Shown in pieces: positions 55,401 through 63,954 of a DNA stretch of 64,000 nt. How positions within the stretch are numbered: position 1 is the stretch's first letter; each line of letters starts with the position of its first letter. A program made the translations under genes and the position numbers. The notes beneath the pieces were generated by a model, which did not search any database, was not told where the DNA came from, and saw only the letters and a list, made by a program, of their open reading frames with translations. This DNA comes from Daphnia carinata (lineage: Eukaryota > Arthropoda > Branchiopoda > Diplostraca > Daphniidae): contig NC_081340.1 in the NCBI RefSeq assembly GCF_022539665.2, positions 310,001-374,000 on the forward strand, in the 5' to 3' direction.

Positions 55401-56024
55401 TACCTTTTCTTCGGAAGAGAACCAATTCTACCTAACGACATAAAAATAAATCGGAACTTCGAGCACGACGAAGGCAGTAGTGGATTATACTATCAAAAAT
55501 GGAGAAACGCTCAAGACCTGGCAAGAAGTCACCTCTTCAAAGCACAAACTAAACAGAAAGGATACTACGATGAAAGAGCAAAAGGAATTGCATATAAAAT
55601 TGGTGACTTAGTAATGCTAAAAGCTCCACCATCAGCAGGTAAATTCATTAACAGATGGAACGGACCGTTCCGAATCACACGAAACTTCTCAGACATAACT
55701 TACGAGGTCGAAAACATTGAAAGTAAAAAACAAAAAGCAACCGTTCACTCTAATCGCCTGAAACTCTATATCCCTCGAGAAAGTGTACCAAACACCACAG
55801 AAGCACTAAATCCAAACGTGAAAATCGAAAGTAAAAACAAACGAGGTCCTGGAAGACCACGTAAAAATATAACAACAGAGATTAAACCCGTAAATTTGAA
55901 AAAAGAAATGAACCCCACGAACCCTTTATCCCGGATAACAAACCAAAGAATGTCCTATGCCGAACCAAGCACCCCAACCAATTCGAGAAATGCCCGCTAT
56001 AATCTTAGGAAAAGAACTAATTAA
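52389..56024 (+). CDS. pol: Gypsy Pol polyprotein
   Basis: 1211 codons from the first ATG; the frame is open from 52365 and is in -1 relative to gag, so it is probably made as a Gag-Pol fusion rather than from this ATG. Aspartic protease with LIDTGAAASLV near residue 54; reverse transcriptase with FGLTNAPSTF and YLDDIIIF near 424; RNase H with YTDASGYGIGAVLAQ near 571; integrase HHCC zinc domain at about 794-840 (HMLAGHLGI to CLRCARRK), catalytic D near 861 (AMDIVGP), D near 922 (LTDQGTNF) and E near 957 (VERFNRT), then a GPY/F-type module near 1090 (WNGPFRI). All catalytic residues are present and the frame is uninterrupted. Confidence 0.95.
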   Translation: MLDQYGTYELCESPTNRIDKAPTRSSIKSDKLDFNIPQLIRIPIRIYGIVLRALIDTGAAASLVSADTLLSINEKELKQIKNKNTPTFRTVSGQTLKSIGQYELTITISNNHLINHYFYAIEKLNEDCILGLDFLSNNNVKINTRNREICYDHLGVEHSYRQSIPLYNLTFENAGITIPIIPVLTNNQEGKLTAKDRRNLGPFSQCDISKQDKTKALDSQPPQFNIPEFETEVLTKVKNLLNKHEQLFADKESDLGLVSRVKHFINTGHDIPINQRLRRTPEALKETVKSKIEVMLKNKIIRESYSPFAAAIVMVPKKDGEMRMCIDYRPLNKITIKDKYPLPRIDDTVDALCGSMYFSSLDLLSGYWQIEIEEKDKYKTAFICEFGQYEFNRMPFGLTNAPSTFQRAMNNILKDVLYKFALVYLDDIIIFSKSIKEHLSHLDKVFELLEIAGLKLKRKKCEFFKEELDYLGYIVSRKGITPNLKKLKAIIDYPAPKNTKELSSFLGLASYYRKFIRAFADKAHPLTALTKKSAEWKWGESEGDAFNCIKNCLITRPILSYPDFSRDFIIYTDASGYGIGAVLAQIQSLPQSADSGETNEPVPSESNDTEVVIAYSSKHLNDREAKWSTTEKEAYAIVHAIDVFRTYLYGRKFTVYTDHRPLEWLMSKTEPAGRLARWALKIQEYDIVIGYRPGKSHQNADTLSRTPVATIASVDIRGSKSEIKQEESEWVRLQHNDINCRKIMSNLMEIKKQRNRKGENINGYKINEKGELVDKYGRLVVPGNKIREIMEENHDHMLAGHLGITKTLARLQRQYFWPNMKTDVTTHVNSCLRCARRKASGATIAPLQPLPPVDRVWQRIAMDIVGPIQESVKGYKYILVLSDYASRFVFAFPMKNQTAQTIASIMVNKVITKYGAPEIVLTDQGTNFLSSLVQEMCKLFKIKQMRTTAYHPQTDGLVERFNRTLCDMLACYVVDEPEEWDKYLPFVTLAYNTSQQATLKDTPFYLFFGREPILPNDIKINRNFEHDEGSSGLYYQKWRNAQDLARSHLFKAQTKQKGYYDERAKGIAYKIGDLVMLKAPPSAGKFINRWNGPFRITRNFSDITYEVENIESKKQKATVHSNRLKLYIPRESVPNTTEALNPNVKIESKNKRGPGRPRKNITTEIKPVNLKKEMNPTNPLSRITNQRMSYAEPSTPTNSRNARYNLRKRTN

Positions 56025-56030
56025 GCAAAA

Positions 56031-56032
<2 letters not shown>

Positions 56033-56066
<34 letters not shown>
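56033..56066 (+). repeat. Internal A34 homopolymer between pol and env
   Basis: 34 consecutive A shortly after the pol stop and before the env acceptor. Confidence 0.9.
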
Positions 56067-56070
<4 letters not shown>

Positions 56071-56080
56071 TAGTAATAAA

Positions 56081-56101
56081 ATTACTTTTTTTTAAAAACA
56101 G
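56081..56101 (+). promoter_or_regulatory. Splice acceptor directly before env
   Basis: A T9 tract then AAAAACAG ends at 56101, one base before the env ATG; a branch-like tagtaat lies about 30 nt upstream. It pairs naturally with the donor at 49672. Confidence 0.65.
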
Positions 56102-57502
56102 ATGGAGATAATCCTACTAGTAATTTGCGTGTTAACTACCCTTGAAACTTCCCAAACAATTTACGTGTCCGTATGCGATTGTAAGAATGTGAAAACAAGA
56201 GGCATACTGGATATAAATTCACCCTATTATTGCGATAAAGAAAATGTCGGAACCAGGGTACATTTCCCACGTTTCCCCACTAGTTATACCTTAATGACAA
56301 AACAAAAACCCATTAGAACATGGAAAGGATGGACTTGTAAACAATGGATAAAAACAAAAAAAATTACGGGATCCTTTTGGATTGGATCATTCGACACGGT
56401 TTTCTCCCAAGAAACAAAACTGATTTCACCGTTAGAATGTTGGGAAATGGTTAACGATAAGAGATGCGGACGCAATATTATGCAGGCCACCCCAACCTCA
56501 TTAAGTTTCACAGCAACCCCAACGGGAGAGGGTGCGTGGTATGCCATTAAAGAATATCGCGTCCTAAATTGCCTTGCAGAAGAGATAACATTAAGACAGG
56601 AAACCCCTGAAAGCCCAATTGAAAGCCCTTTTGGATATTTAAATGCTACCCAACAAGACGGCCAAATCATTCAAAATCATAATACAATAGTATGGGGAGA
56701 TAAATCTAGTAATGTTTCCAATTCCCAAATAATCCTTAAAGGTATCGGATATCTAGAATTGACCCAAACCACAGAAATCGTAAATACCAGCAGACTCTTA
56801 GATACCAGTAGACAAATTGAAATATCATTCTTTAACACCCCTGATAATAATAATAAAGAACTAGCTCAACCCAGCTTTAAAGTAGTCGGCATCCCCCTAA
56901 CCTTTTTGATATTCCCCGCCGAAACAACAAGAAAGTTATACAAAATACATAAAAACACCCTACCCTCCTGTAAAAATCAAACCAATATCGACTCATGGTC
57001 ATGCAATGAGTTTGCAGAACCGAGGAATAGTAAAACGAAAAGATCCATAAAGCAAGAAGTCGAATTCCTTTTAAACGATACACTCGAAGAAGCTGAATTG
57101 GGAAAACGACTCTACAGCATTTCTTATGCTTGGGGATGGATTCGTTTAGGCCATCCAAAAATAACAAAGATAGAAGAAAACGGCGTAATACGCAAACAAG
57201 ATTCAATCGTTTACATCAAGATAATGTACACCCAAAAACAAGTGACCACCCATAACCAATTCGACATAGACGAGAAATTACCTTATGGAACAGACTTCGA
57301 ATACCTAATGGACCACACCTTACGAATCCGAAGAACCACCACGTGTCTAACGACATCGGAGACAAACACGATCATTACGGAACAGTGCGGTGAACGGACA
57401 TCGCGCTGGCTATTCGATACAAAAAACCACCAGCTAATATCAATGGAAAAACACCTATGCATCACACTACGAGACGAGGACGAAGGAACCCAACGCTCCT
57501 GA
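56102..57502 (+). pseudogene. Env-like glycoprotein, first part (ends at an in-frame stop)
   Basis: 466 codons beginning exactly at the splice acceptor. Residues 1-18 are a hydrophobic signal peptide; Cys-rich ectodomain and several N-X-S/T sites follow; SKTKRS near 313-318 is a basic, furin-like site. Residues about 417-466 resemble one ricin-B (beta-trefoil) lectin repeat, with RWLFD and CITL. The reading frame meets TGA at 57500-57502 but stays open in the same frame for the next 348 codons, so this is one gene with a stop inside the lectin-like repeat. I do not recognise the family of the ectodomain. Entry function is inferred only from position, signal peptide and splicing. Confidence 0.75.
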
Positions 57503-58546
57503 ATCCTGCAAAAATGCAGCAGATCTGACGATATGGACGACAACCAGCAATGGGTATTTGAAACACTGAATTCAAACCCAGAAGTATTAGAGAACTTCCC
57601 AGAAACATCCATCGACGAGCTGGAAGAAATAAGACTAGAACAGAGAAGAGCAATAGCGACAACCATTAATTCGCCGATTTTTGGAAACTTAATTAAATTC
57701 AACCACGGACATGGAAACATCATATGGGATATGATCAGCTGGGGACTACTTAAAAGCGGAAGACCACCAAATGAAAAATGTGTAACATACAACGGAACTA
57801 ACACAATGATGACGCTGGAAGAATGCGACCGAGACTGGATCAAATGCCAAAGAAGCCTACAAAAATTGCTAACTAGCAATGACCCACTAGTACAAACTCA
57901 AACAACAGTCGCAAACTGCAGTAGGACATTGGAACGAGGTCAAGCGTTCGAATATTCAGCGGATTTCACAATCAGACCTTTCAATACCAACAACTGTATC
58001 AAGGCTAATACTACGATGTTAGTCTTACAGGAATGTTCAAGTACTAGCTCAGTATGGGGAACATTCGAACACACAGGACAATTTATGGCAACGGATAGAA
58101 CGGGATCACACTCACCTGCCTCAGACAGAAAATGTCTGACACTGAAAATAGGAAAGTTAAGCCTAGGACATTGCCACGAAAGGAGCAAGAAACAACACTT
58201 CAGCTTCGAGTATAAAAATCCTCACCAAATAAAAACCTTGCCAGCATCAGCTATCATAGCTTTATATACGCAACAACCGTTCAACGGGAAAACTGTACCA
58301 CGAATCCCACCGTTAAACAAACATGAAAATATCAACTCAGTTTTTAGAAGTGAAACGGAAGACCCCCTACAACAACAGCAAAATCAGTTGGCACATCAAC
58401 CGCCAAACCGACTACGACGACAACGCATCGTCCTATTACAACGAAAATTACAACGACACTTAAACATACAACGACTAGTAAAGCTGTGCCTACAACGACG
58501 ACAAAACCAACAACAACGACAAAACCATCCACAACGACGAGGCTAA
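57503..58546 (+). pseudogene. Env-like gene, second part (lectin-like Cys repeats)
   Basis: Continues the same frame after the TGA; the first ATG is at 57533. It opens with the NQQWVFE motif typical of ricin-B repeats, followed by further Cys-bounded blocks (KCVTYNGTN, NNCIKANTTMLVLQEC, KCLTLKIGKLSLGHC) with the beta-trefoil look. From about 58364, a CCCCC run, this frame reads improbable Gln/Arg-rich text while the -1 frame reads Thr/Pro-rich text, so a one-base indel there is likely. No clear transmembrane segment is visible. Confidence 0.7.
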
Positions 58547-59931
58547 CAACAACGACATCAAGGTCCACATCCACCACGACAAAACCAACTGCAAAGACAA
58601 CCTTACCGACGGCAAAAACCACATCGCCTTCAATAACCACACGAATGGTTACCGCAGCGACTCTCAGCATCACTATCGCAAAAAATGCTAATCCACGACC
58701 AGTAGAGGAAATCCCAGAAACAATTCCCACCTCAACGATCCCCACAACCAAAATCACAAATACACCGACTACAGAAAACACAAAACGCAGCCCCAACACC
58801 ACCGAATTGGAATACCCGACACCAAGTGAAAGCGACAACGACGACGTGTATCATACGACCGGAAGCTTTGAAAGTACTTCAAACGCTGGGCCGTACGAAT
58901 ATGACGACGAAGAAAGTGTGTTTCACAGTGACGACGATCGGAGTAAGATGGGACACAGAGGTGATTACTACGACACACCCGCAAGCAACGAAGAAGGAGG
59001 ACTAAACCACGCCCAAAAAGAGCACATCACTCGCAGTTGCCGCAACTGCATGCTAAAAACCTTCCCTCCTTTAGTGGCCGGCGATGCAGCCAATCAACGC
59101 ATCGAGAGGCTAGCCACCATAGCAGCCGAACGAGGACAGTTCGTCTTCGAAATAATCAACGCCCCCCGAGAAACGCTTAGAAAATTTCTGAAAGGAAATG
59201 AAGAGGAGGGTAGAGCAACAGGGAGGAGCGTGGGAAGCTTGTTGGATACGAAATTCCCAAACGGAAGAACCATGCTCCACGAAAGTGTAAATAAGAAAAG
59301 ATACGACGTCACGGAACTATTATTGACTTTCGGCGCAAACATCGACATCACAGAAAAGGGTGAAACAATAGCTCACCGAGCCGCCGCAGACAACAACGAA
59401 CACTTACTCAGAACCCTGTCATTCCACAGGTGTCAGTTTAGCGAATGGAACTGTTTAGGGGAAATTCCCCTAATGGTGGCCATCGCATTAAAAAACGAAG
59501 AAAGCATCGGTTTTCTGTGGATAACTCCACTGATAAAACAGTTAAGTCGCGATGGAGAAACGATCCTACACTATGCAGCGAGATTCAACAGCAAGAAAGA
59601 ATATGTCAACAGTGCATGCATGCACGGTGTAAACGTCAACCAGAAATCTCTGACGCGCCGTGAAACGGCCCTTATTGCAGCCGTACGATATGGGAACCCC
59701 GAGATAGTTGAAGTGCTGTTAAGGAACGGCGCAAGATATGACGAACCAGACTATCTTGGAAATTATGCCACGGATTACATCGGCGAGAGAGAAGAAATAG
59801 CTAAAGTATTCCTTAACAGAAATATAAAACCGAGAAGAAAAGGCCAGAAAACGCTGATAATTCATTACGACCGAGAAAGGAGCTGCAAGAGGAGGAGAGG
59901 AGCCGGACAATTCTGTTCCAAAATAAAATGA
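58486..59931 (+). CDS. Mucin-like and ankyrin-repeat part of the env-like gene
   Basis: 481 codons from a GTG, but the frame is Thr-rich and open from about 58364, so this is probably the C-terminal part of the env-like gene rather than a separate one. Residues 1-110 are Thr/Pro/Lys-rich and mucin-like; 120-165 are acidic (SESDNDDVYH, EYDDEES); about 258-440 contain five ankyrin repeats (GRTMLHESVNKKRYDVTELL; GETIAHRAAADNNEHLL; GEIPLMVAIALKNEE; GETILHYAARFNSKKE; RETALIAAVRYGNPEIVEVL). Ankyrin repeats are protein-binding and are not part of any gypsy gene I know. The last nine codons come from fused 5S spacer; the true C-terminus is seen at 37490-37518. Confidence 0.8.
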   Translation: MPTTTTKPTTTTKPSTTTRLTTTTSRSTSTTTKPTAKTTLPTAKTTSPSITTRMVTAATLSITIAKNANPRPVEEIPETIPTSTIPTTKITNTPTTENTKRSPNTTELEYPTPSESDNDDVYHTTGSFESTSNAGPYEYDDEESVFHSDDDRSKMGHRGDYYDTPASNEEGGLNHAQKEHITRSCRNCMLKTFPPLVAGDAANQRIERLATIAAERGQFVFEIINAPRETLRKFLKGNEEEGRATGRSVGSLLDTKFPNGRTMLHESVNKKRYDVTELLLTFGANIDITEKGETIAHRAAADNNEHLLRTLSFHRCQFSEWNCLGEIPLMVAIALKNEESIGFLWITPLIKQLSRDGETILHYAARFNSKKEYVNSACMHGVNVNQKSLTRRETALIAAVRYGNPEIVEVLLRNGARYDEPDYLGNYATDYIGEREEIAKVFLNRNIKPRRKGQKTLIIHYDRERSCKRRRGAGQFCSKIK

Positions 59932-60062
59932 ATACACTCCAGTAATGTCCATTAAAACCAGCACAAGTACAATTGATTTATATAGTTAAGGATATTGGAC
60001 TGGTAACCATCGCGTTCGGTCAACCACAAAAATGCAAACAAATAAAATTCACTTTCTTTAAA
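59906..60062 (-). repeat. 5S repeat segment inside the gypsy 3' end
   Basis: Begins with the last three nt of a minus-strand 5S gene (gac), then the upstream spacer of the A22G class (attctgttcc) as far as ctttctttaaa, where it meets LTR-end sequence. It replaces the end of the ankyrin ORF, the 3' UTR and about 355 bp of LTR. Confidence 0.85.
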
Positions 60063-60072
60063 GAACCTTACA
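60063..60072 (+). repeat. Gypsy 3' LTR terminus remnant
   Basis: GAACCTTACA equals the last ten bases of the 5' LTR (49542-49551). Confidence 0.75.
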
Positions 60073-60076
60073 ATAC
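60073..60076. other. Right target site duplication of gypsy copy 1
   Basis: ATAC after the LTR terminus, matching 49183-49186. 5S spacer text (tttttgtgttt) follows, with a deletion to attcattcaaaaacgg. Confidence 0.75.
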
Positions 60077-60122
60077 TTTTTGTGTTTCATTCAAAAACGG
60101 CTAGGTGGATATAAAAGTTTTG

Positions 60123-60242
60123 ATGCAAACAGCATCCCGTATTCCCAAGCGGTCACCCATCTAGGTACTAACGGAACCCGACGTAGCTTAACTTCCTGGA
60201 GCTGACGAGACAAGGTTTGTCCTACGTGGTATGGCCGTTGAC
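60123..60242 (-). rRNA. 5S rRNA, A22G/G116T class
   Basis: 120 nt; its downstream spacer is shortened where it meets the gypsy remnant, losing the CTCF-like site. Confidence 0.94.
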
Positions 60243-60586
60243 AATTCTGTTCCAAAATAAAATGAATACACTCCAGTAATGTCCATTAAAACCAGCACAA
60301 GTACAATTGATTTATATAGTTAAGGATATTGGACTGGTAACCATCGCGTTCGGTCAACCACAAAAATGCAAACAAATAAAATTCACTTTCTTTAAAGAGG
60401 TCACTTTTCTCACGGAAATGTACCATTCTTTTTGTATTTCGTTTTAAAATACCTTTAGTTTATAGAAGATGAAATTTAAAAACTGACCACTAGGTGGCGT
60501 TTTAGAAAATACTAGAATTCACCGCGAGATGGTTCGTACTTCCCTGTGATTCATTCAAAAACGGCTAGGTGGATATAAAAGTTTTG

Positions 60587-60706
60587 ATGCAAACAGCATC
60601 CCGTATTCCCAAGCGGTCACCCATCTAGGTACTAACGGAACCCGACGTAGCTTAACTTCCTGGAGCTGACGAGACAAGGTTTGTCCTACGTGGTATGGCC
60701 GTTGAC
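60587..60706 (-). rRNA. 5S rRNA, A22G/G116T class
   Basis: 120 nt; 464 nt to next. Confidence 0.94.
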
Positions 60707-61050
60707 AATTCTGTTCCAAAATAAAATGAATACACTCCAGTAATGTCCATTAAAACCAGCACAAGTACAATTGATTTATATAGTTAAGGATATTGGACTG
60801 GTAACCATCGCGTTCGGTCAACCACAAAAATGCAAACAAATAAAATTCACTTTCTTTAAAGAGGTCACTTTTCTCACGGAAATGTACCATTCTTTTTGTA
60901 TTTCGTTTTAAAATACCTTTAGTTTATAGAAGATGAAATTTAAAAACTGACCACTAGGTGGCGTTTTAGAAAATACTAGAATTCACCGCGAGATGGTTCG
61001 TACTTCCCTGTGATTCATTCAAAAACGGCTAGGTGGATATAAAAGTTTTG

Positions 61051-61170
61051 ATGCAAACAGCATCCCGTATTCCCAAGCGGTCACCCATCTAGGTACTAAC
61101 GGAACCCGACGTAGCTTAACTTCCTGGAGCTGACGAGACAAGGTTTGTCCTACGTGGTATGGCCGTTGAC
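61051..61170 (-). rRNA. 5S rRNA, A22G/G116T class
   Basis: 120 nt; 466 nt to next. Confidence 0.94.
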
Positions 61171-61516
61171 AATTCTGTTCCAAAATAAAATGAATACACT
61201 CCAGTAATGTCCATTAAAACCAGCACAAGTACAATTGATTTATATAGTTAAGGATATTGGACTGGTAACCATCGCGTTCGGTCAACCACAAAAATGCAAA
61301 CAAATAAAATTCACTTTCTTTAAAGAGGTCACTTTTCTCACGGAAATGTACCATTCCTTTTGTGTTCTCGTTTTAAAATACCTTTAGTTTATAGAAGATG
61401 AAATTTAAAAACTGACCACTAGGTGGCGTTTTAGAAAATACTAGAATTCACCGCGAGATGGTTCGTACTTCCCTGTGATTCATTCAAAAAACGGCTAGGT
61501 GGATATAAAAGTTTTG

Positions 61517-61636
61517 ATGCAAACAGCATCCCGTATTCCCAAGCGGTCACCCATCTAGGTACTAACGGAACCCGACGTAGCTTAACTTCCTGGAGCTGAC
61601 GAGACAAGGTTTGTCCTACGTGGTATGGCCGTTGAC
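61517..61636 (-). rRNA. 5S rRNA, A22G/G116T class
   Basis: 120 nt; an extra A in the downstream spacer near 61490. Confidence 0.94.
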
Positions 61637-61979
61637 AATTCTGTTCCAAAATAAAATGAATACACTCCAGTAATGTCCATTAAAACCAGCACAAGTACAA
61701 TTGATTTATATAGTTAAGGATATTGGACTGGTAACCATCGCGTTCGGTCAACCACAAAAATGCAAACAAATAAAATTCACTTTCTTTAAAGAGGTCACTT
61801 TTCTCACGGAAATGTACCATTCTTTTGTATTTCGTTTTAAAATTCCTTTAGTTTATAGAAGATGAAATTTAAAAACTGACCACTAGGTGGCGTTTTAGAA
61901 AATACTAGAATTCACCGCGAGATGGTTCGTACTTCCCTGTGATTCATTCAAAAACGGCTAGGTGGATATAAAAGTTTTG

Positions 61980-62099
61980 ATGCAAACAGCATCCCGTATT
62001 CCCAAGCGGTCACCCATCTAGGTACTAACGGAACCCGACGTAGCTTAACTTCCTGGAGCTGACGAGACAAGGTTTGTCCTACGTGGTATGGCCGTTGAC
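61980..62099 (-). rRNA. 5S rRNA, A22G/G116T class
   Basis: 120 nt; 463 nt to next. Confidence 0.94.
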
Positions 62100-62442
62100 A
62101 ATTCTGTTCCAAAATAAAATGAATACACTCCAGTAATGTCCATTAAAACCAGCACAAGTACAATTGATTTATATAGTTAAGGATATTGGACTGGTAACCA
62201 TCGCGTTCGGTCAACCACAAAAATGCAAACAAATAAAATTCACTTTCTTTAAAGAGGTCACTTTTCTCACGGAAATGTACCATTCTTTTTGTTCTCGTTT
62301 TAAAATACCTTTAGTTTATAGAAGATGAAATTTAAAAACTGACCACTAGGTGGCGTTTTAGAAAATACTAGAATTCACCGCGAGATGGTTCGTACTTCCC
62401 TGTGATTCATTCAAAAACGGCTAGGTGGATATAAAAGTTTTG

Positions 62443-62562
62443 ATGCAAACAGCATCCCGTATTCCCAAGCGGTCACCCATCTAGGTACTAACGGAACCCG
62501 ACGTAGCTTAACTTCCTGGAGCTGACGAGACAAGGTTTGTCCTACGTGGTATGGCCGTTGAC
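62443..62562 (-). rRNA. 5S rRNA, A22G/G116T class
   Basis: 120 nt; 464 nt to next. Confidence 0.94.
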
Positions 62563-62906
62563 AATTCTGTTCCAAAATAAAATGAATACACTCCAGTAAT
62601 GTCCATTAAAACCAGCACAAGTACAATTGATTTATATAGTTAAGGATATTGGACTGGTAACCATCGCGTTCGGTCAACCACAAAAATGCAAACAAATAAA
62701 ATTCACTTTCTTTAAAGAGGTCACTTTTCTCACGGAAATGTACCATTCTTTTTGTATTTCGTTTTAAAATACCTTTAGTTTATAGAAGATGAAATTTAAA
62801 AACTGACCACTAGGTGGCGTTTTAGAAAATACTAGAATTCACCGCGAGATGGTTCGTACTTCCCTGTGATTCATTCAAAAACGGCTAGGTGGATATAAAA
62901 GTTTTG

Positions 62907-63026
62907 ATGCAAACAGCATCCCGTATTCCCAAGCGGTCACCCATCTAGGTACTAACGGAACCCGACGTAGCTTAACTTCCTGGAGCTGACGAGACAAGGT
63001 TTGTCCTACGTGGTATGGCCGTTGAC
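62907..63026 (-). rRNA. 5S rRNA, A22G/G116T class
   Basis: 120 nt; 464 nt to next. Confidence 0.94.
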
Positions 63027-63370
63027 AATTCTGTTCCAAAATAAAATGAATACACTCCAGTAATGTCCATTAAAACCAGCACAAGTACAATTGATTTATA
63101 TAGTTAAGGATATTGGACTGGTAACCATCGCGTTCGGTCAACCACAAAAATGCAAACAAATAAAATTCACTTTCTTTAAAGAGGTCACTTTTCTCACGGA
63201 AATGTACCATTCTTTTTGTATTTCGTTTTAAAATACCTTTAGTTTATAGAAGATGAAATTTAAAAACTGACCACTAGGTGGCGTTTTAGAAAATACTAGA
63301 ATTCACCGCGAGATGGTTCGTACTTCCCTGTGATTCATTCAAAAACGGCTAGGTGGATATAAAAGTTTTG

Positions 63371-63490
63371 ATGCAAACAGCATCCCGTATTCCCAAGCGG
63401 TCACCCATCTAGGTACTAACGGAACCCGACGTAGCTTAACTTCCTGGAGCTGACGAGACAAGGTTTGTCCTACGTGGTATGGCCGTTGAC
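63371..63490 (-). rRNA. 5S rRNA, A22G/G116T class
   Basis: 120 nt; 464 nt to next. Confidence 0.94.
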
Positions 63491-63834
63491 AATTCTGTTC
63501 CAAAATAAAATGAATACACTCCAGTAATGTCCATTAAAACCAGCACAAGTACAATTGATTTATATAGTTAAGGATATTGGACTGGTAACCATCGCGTTCG
63601 GTCAACCACAAAAATGCAAACAAATAAAATTCACTTTCTTTAAAGAGGTCACTTTTCTCACGGAAATGTACCATTCTTTTTGTATTTCGTTTTAAAATAC
63701 CTTTAGTTTATAGAAGATGAAATTTAAAAACTGACCACTAGGTGGCGTTTTAGAAAATACTAGAATTCACCGCGAGATGGTTCGTACTTCCCTGTGATTC
63801 ATTCAAAAACGGCTAGGTGGATATAAAAGTTTTG

Positions 63835-63954
63835 ATGCAAACAGCATCCCGTATTCCCAAGCGGTCACCCATCTAGGTACTAACGGAACCCGACGTAGCT
63901 TAACTTCCTGGAGCTGACGAGACAAGGTTTGTCCTACGTGGTATGGCCGTTGAC
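63835..63954 (-). rRNA. 5S rRNA, A22G/G116T class
   Basis: 120 nt; the last copy in the window. Confidence 0.94.

Larger units (their letters stand above)
49187..60072 (+). mobile_element. Ty3/gypsy (errantivirus-like) element with env-like and ankyrin ORF
   Basis: A 10.9-kb element: 5' LTR, primer binding site, splice donor, gag, pol in the order protease-RT-RNase H-integrase (Ty3/gypsy), A-run, splice acceptor, and an env-like gene ending in ankyrin repeats. The end of that gene, the 3' UTR and nearly all of the 3' LTR are replaced by about 157 bp of 5S repeat (59906-60062), but the last ten bases of the LTR and a matching ATAC target duplication survive. The insertion target was the 5S spacer, about 155 nt beyond a 5S gene. 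gag and pol are intact; env is broken. Confidence 0.93.

Noticed and set aside
57346-58200. A ricin-type toxin
   Set aside because: Only lectin-like Cys repeats are visible; there is no catalytic A-chain domain. The context is a retrotransposon env-like gene.
58344-58838. 164-codon minus-strand Val-rich frame
   Set aside because: It is the reverse complement of the Thr-rich ACAACG repeats; hydrophobic composition follows from that and is not evidence of a membrane protein.
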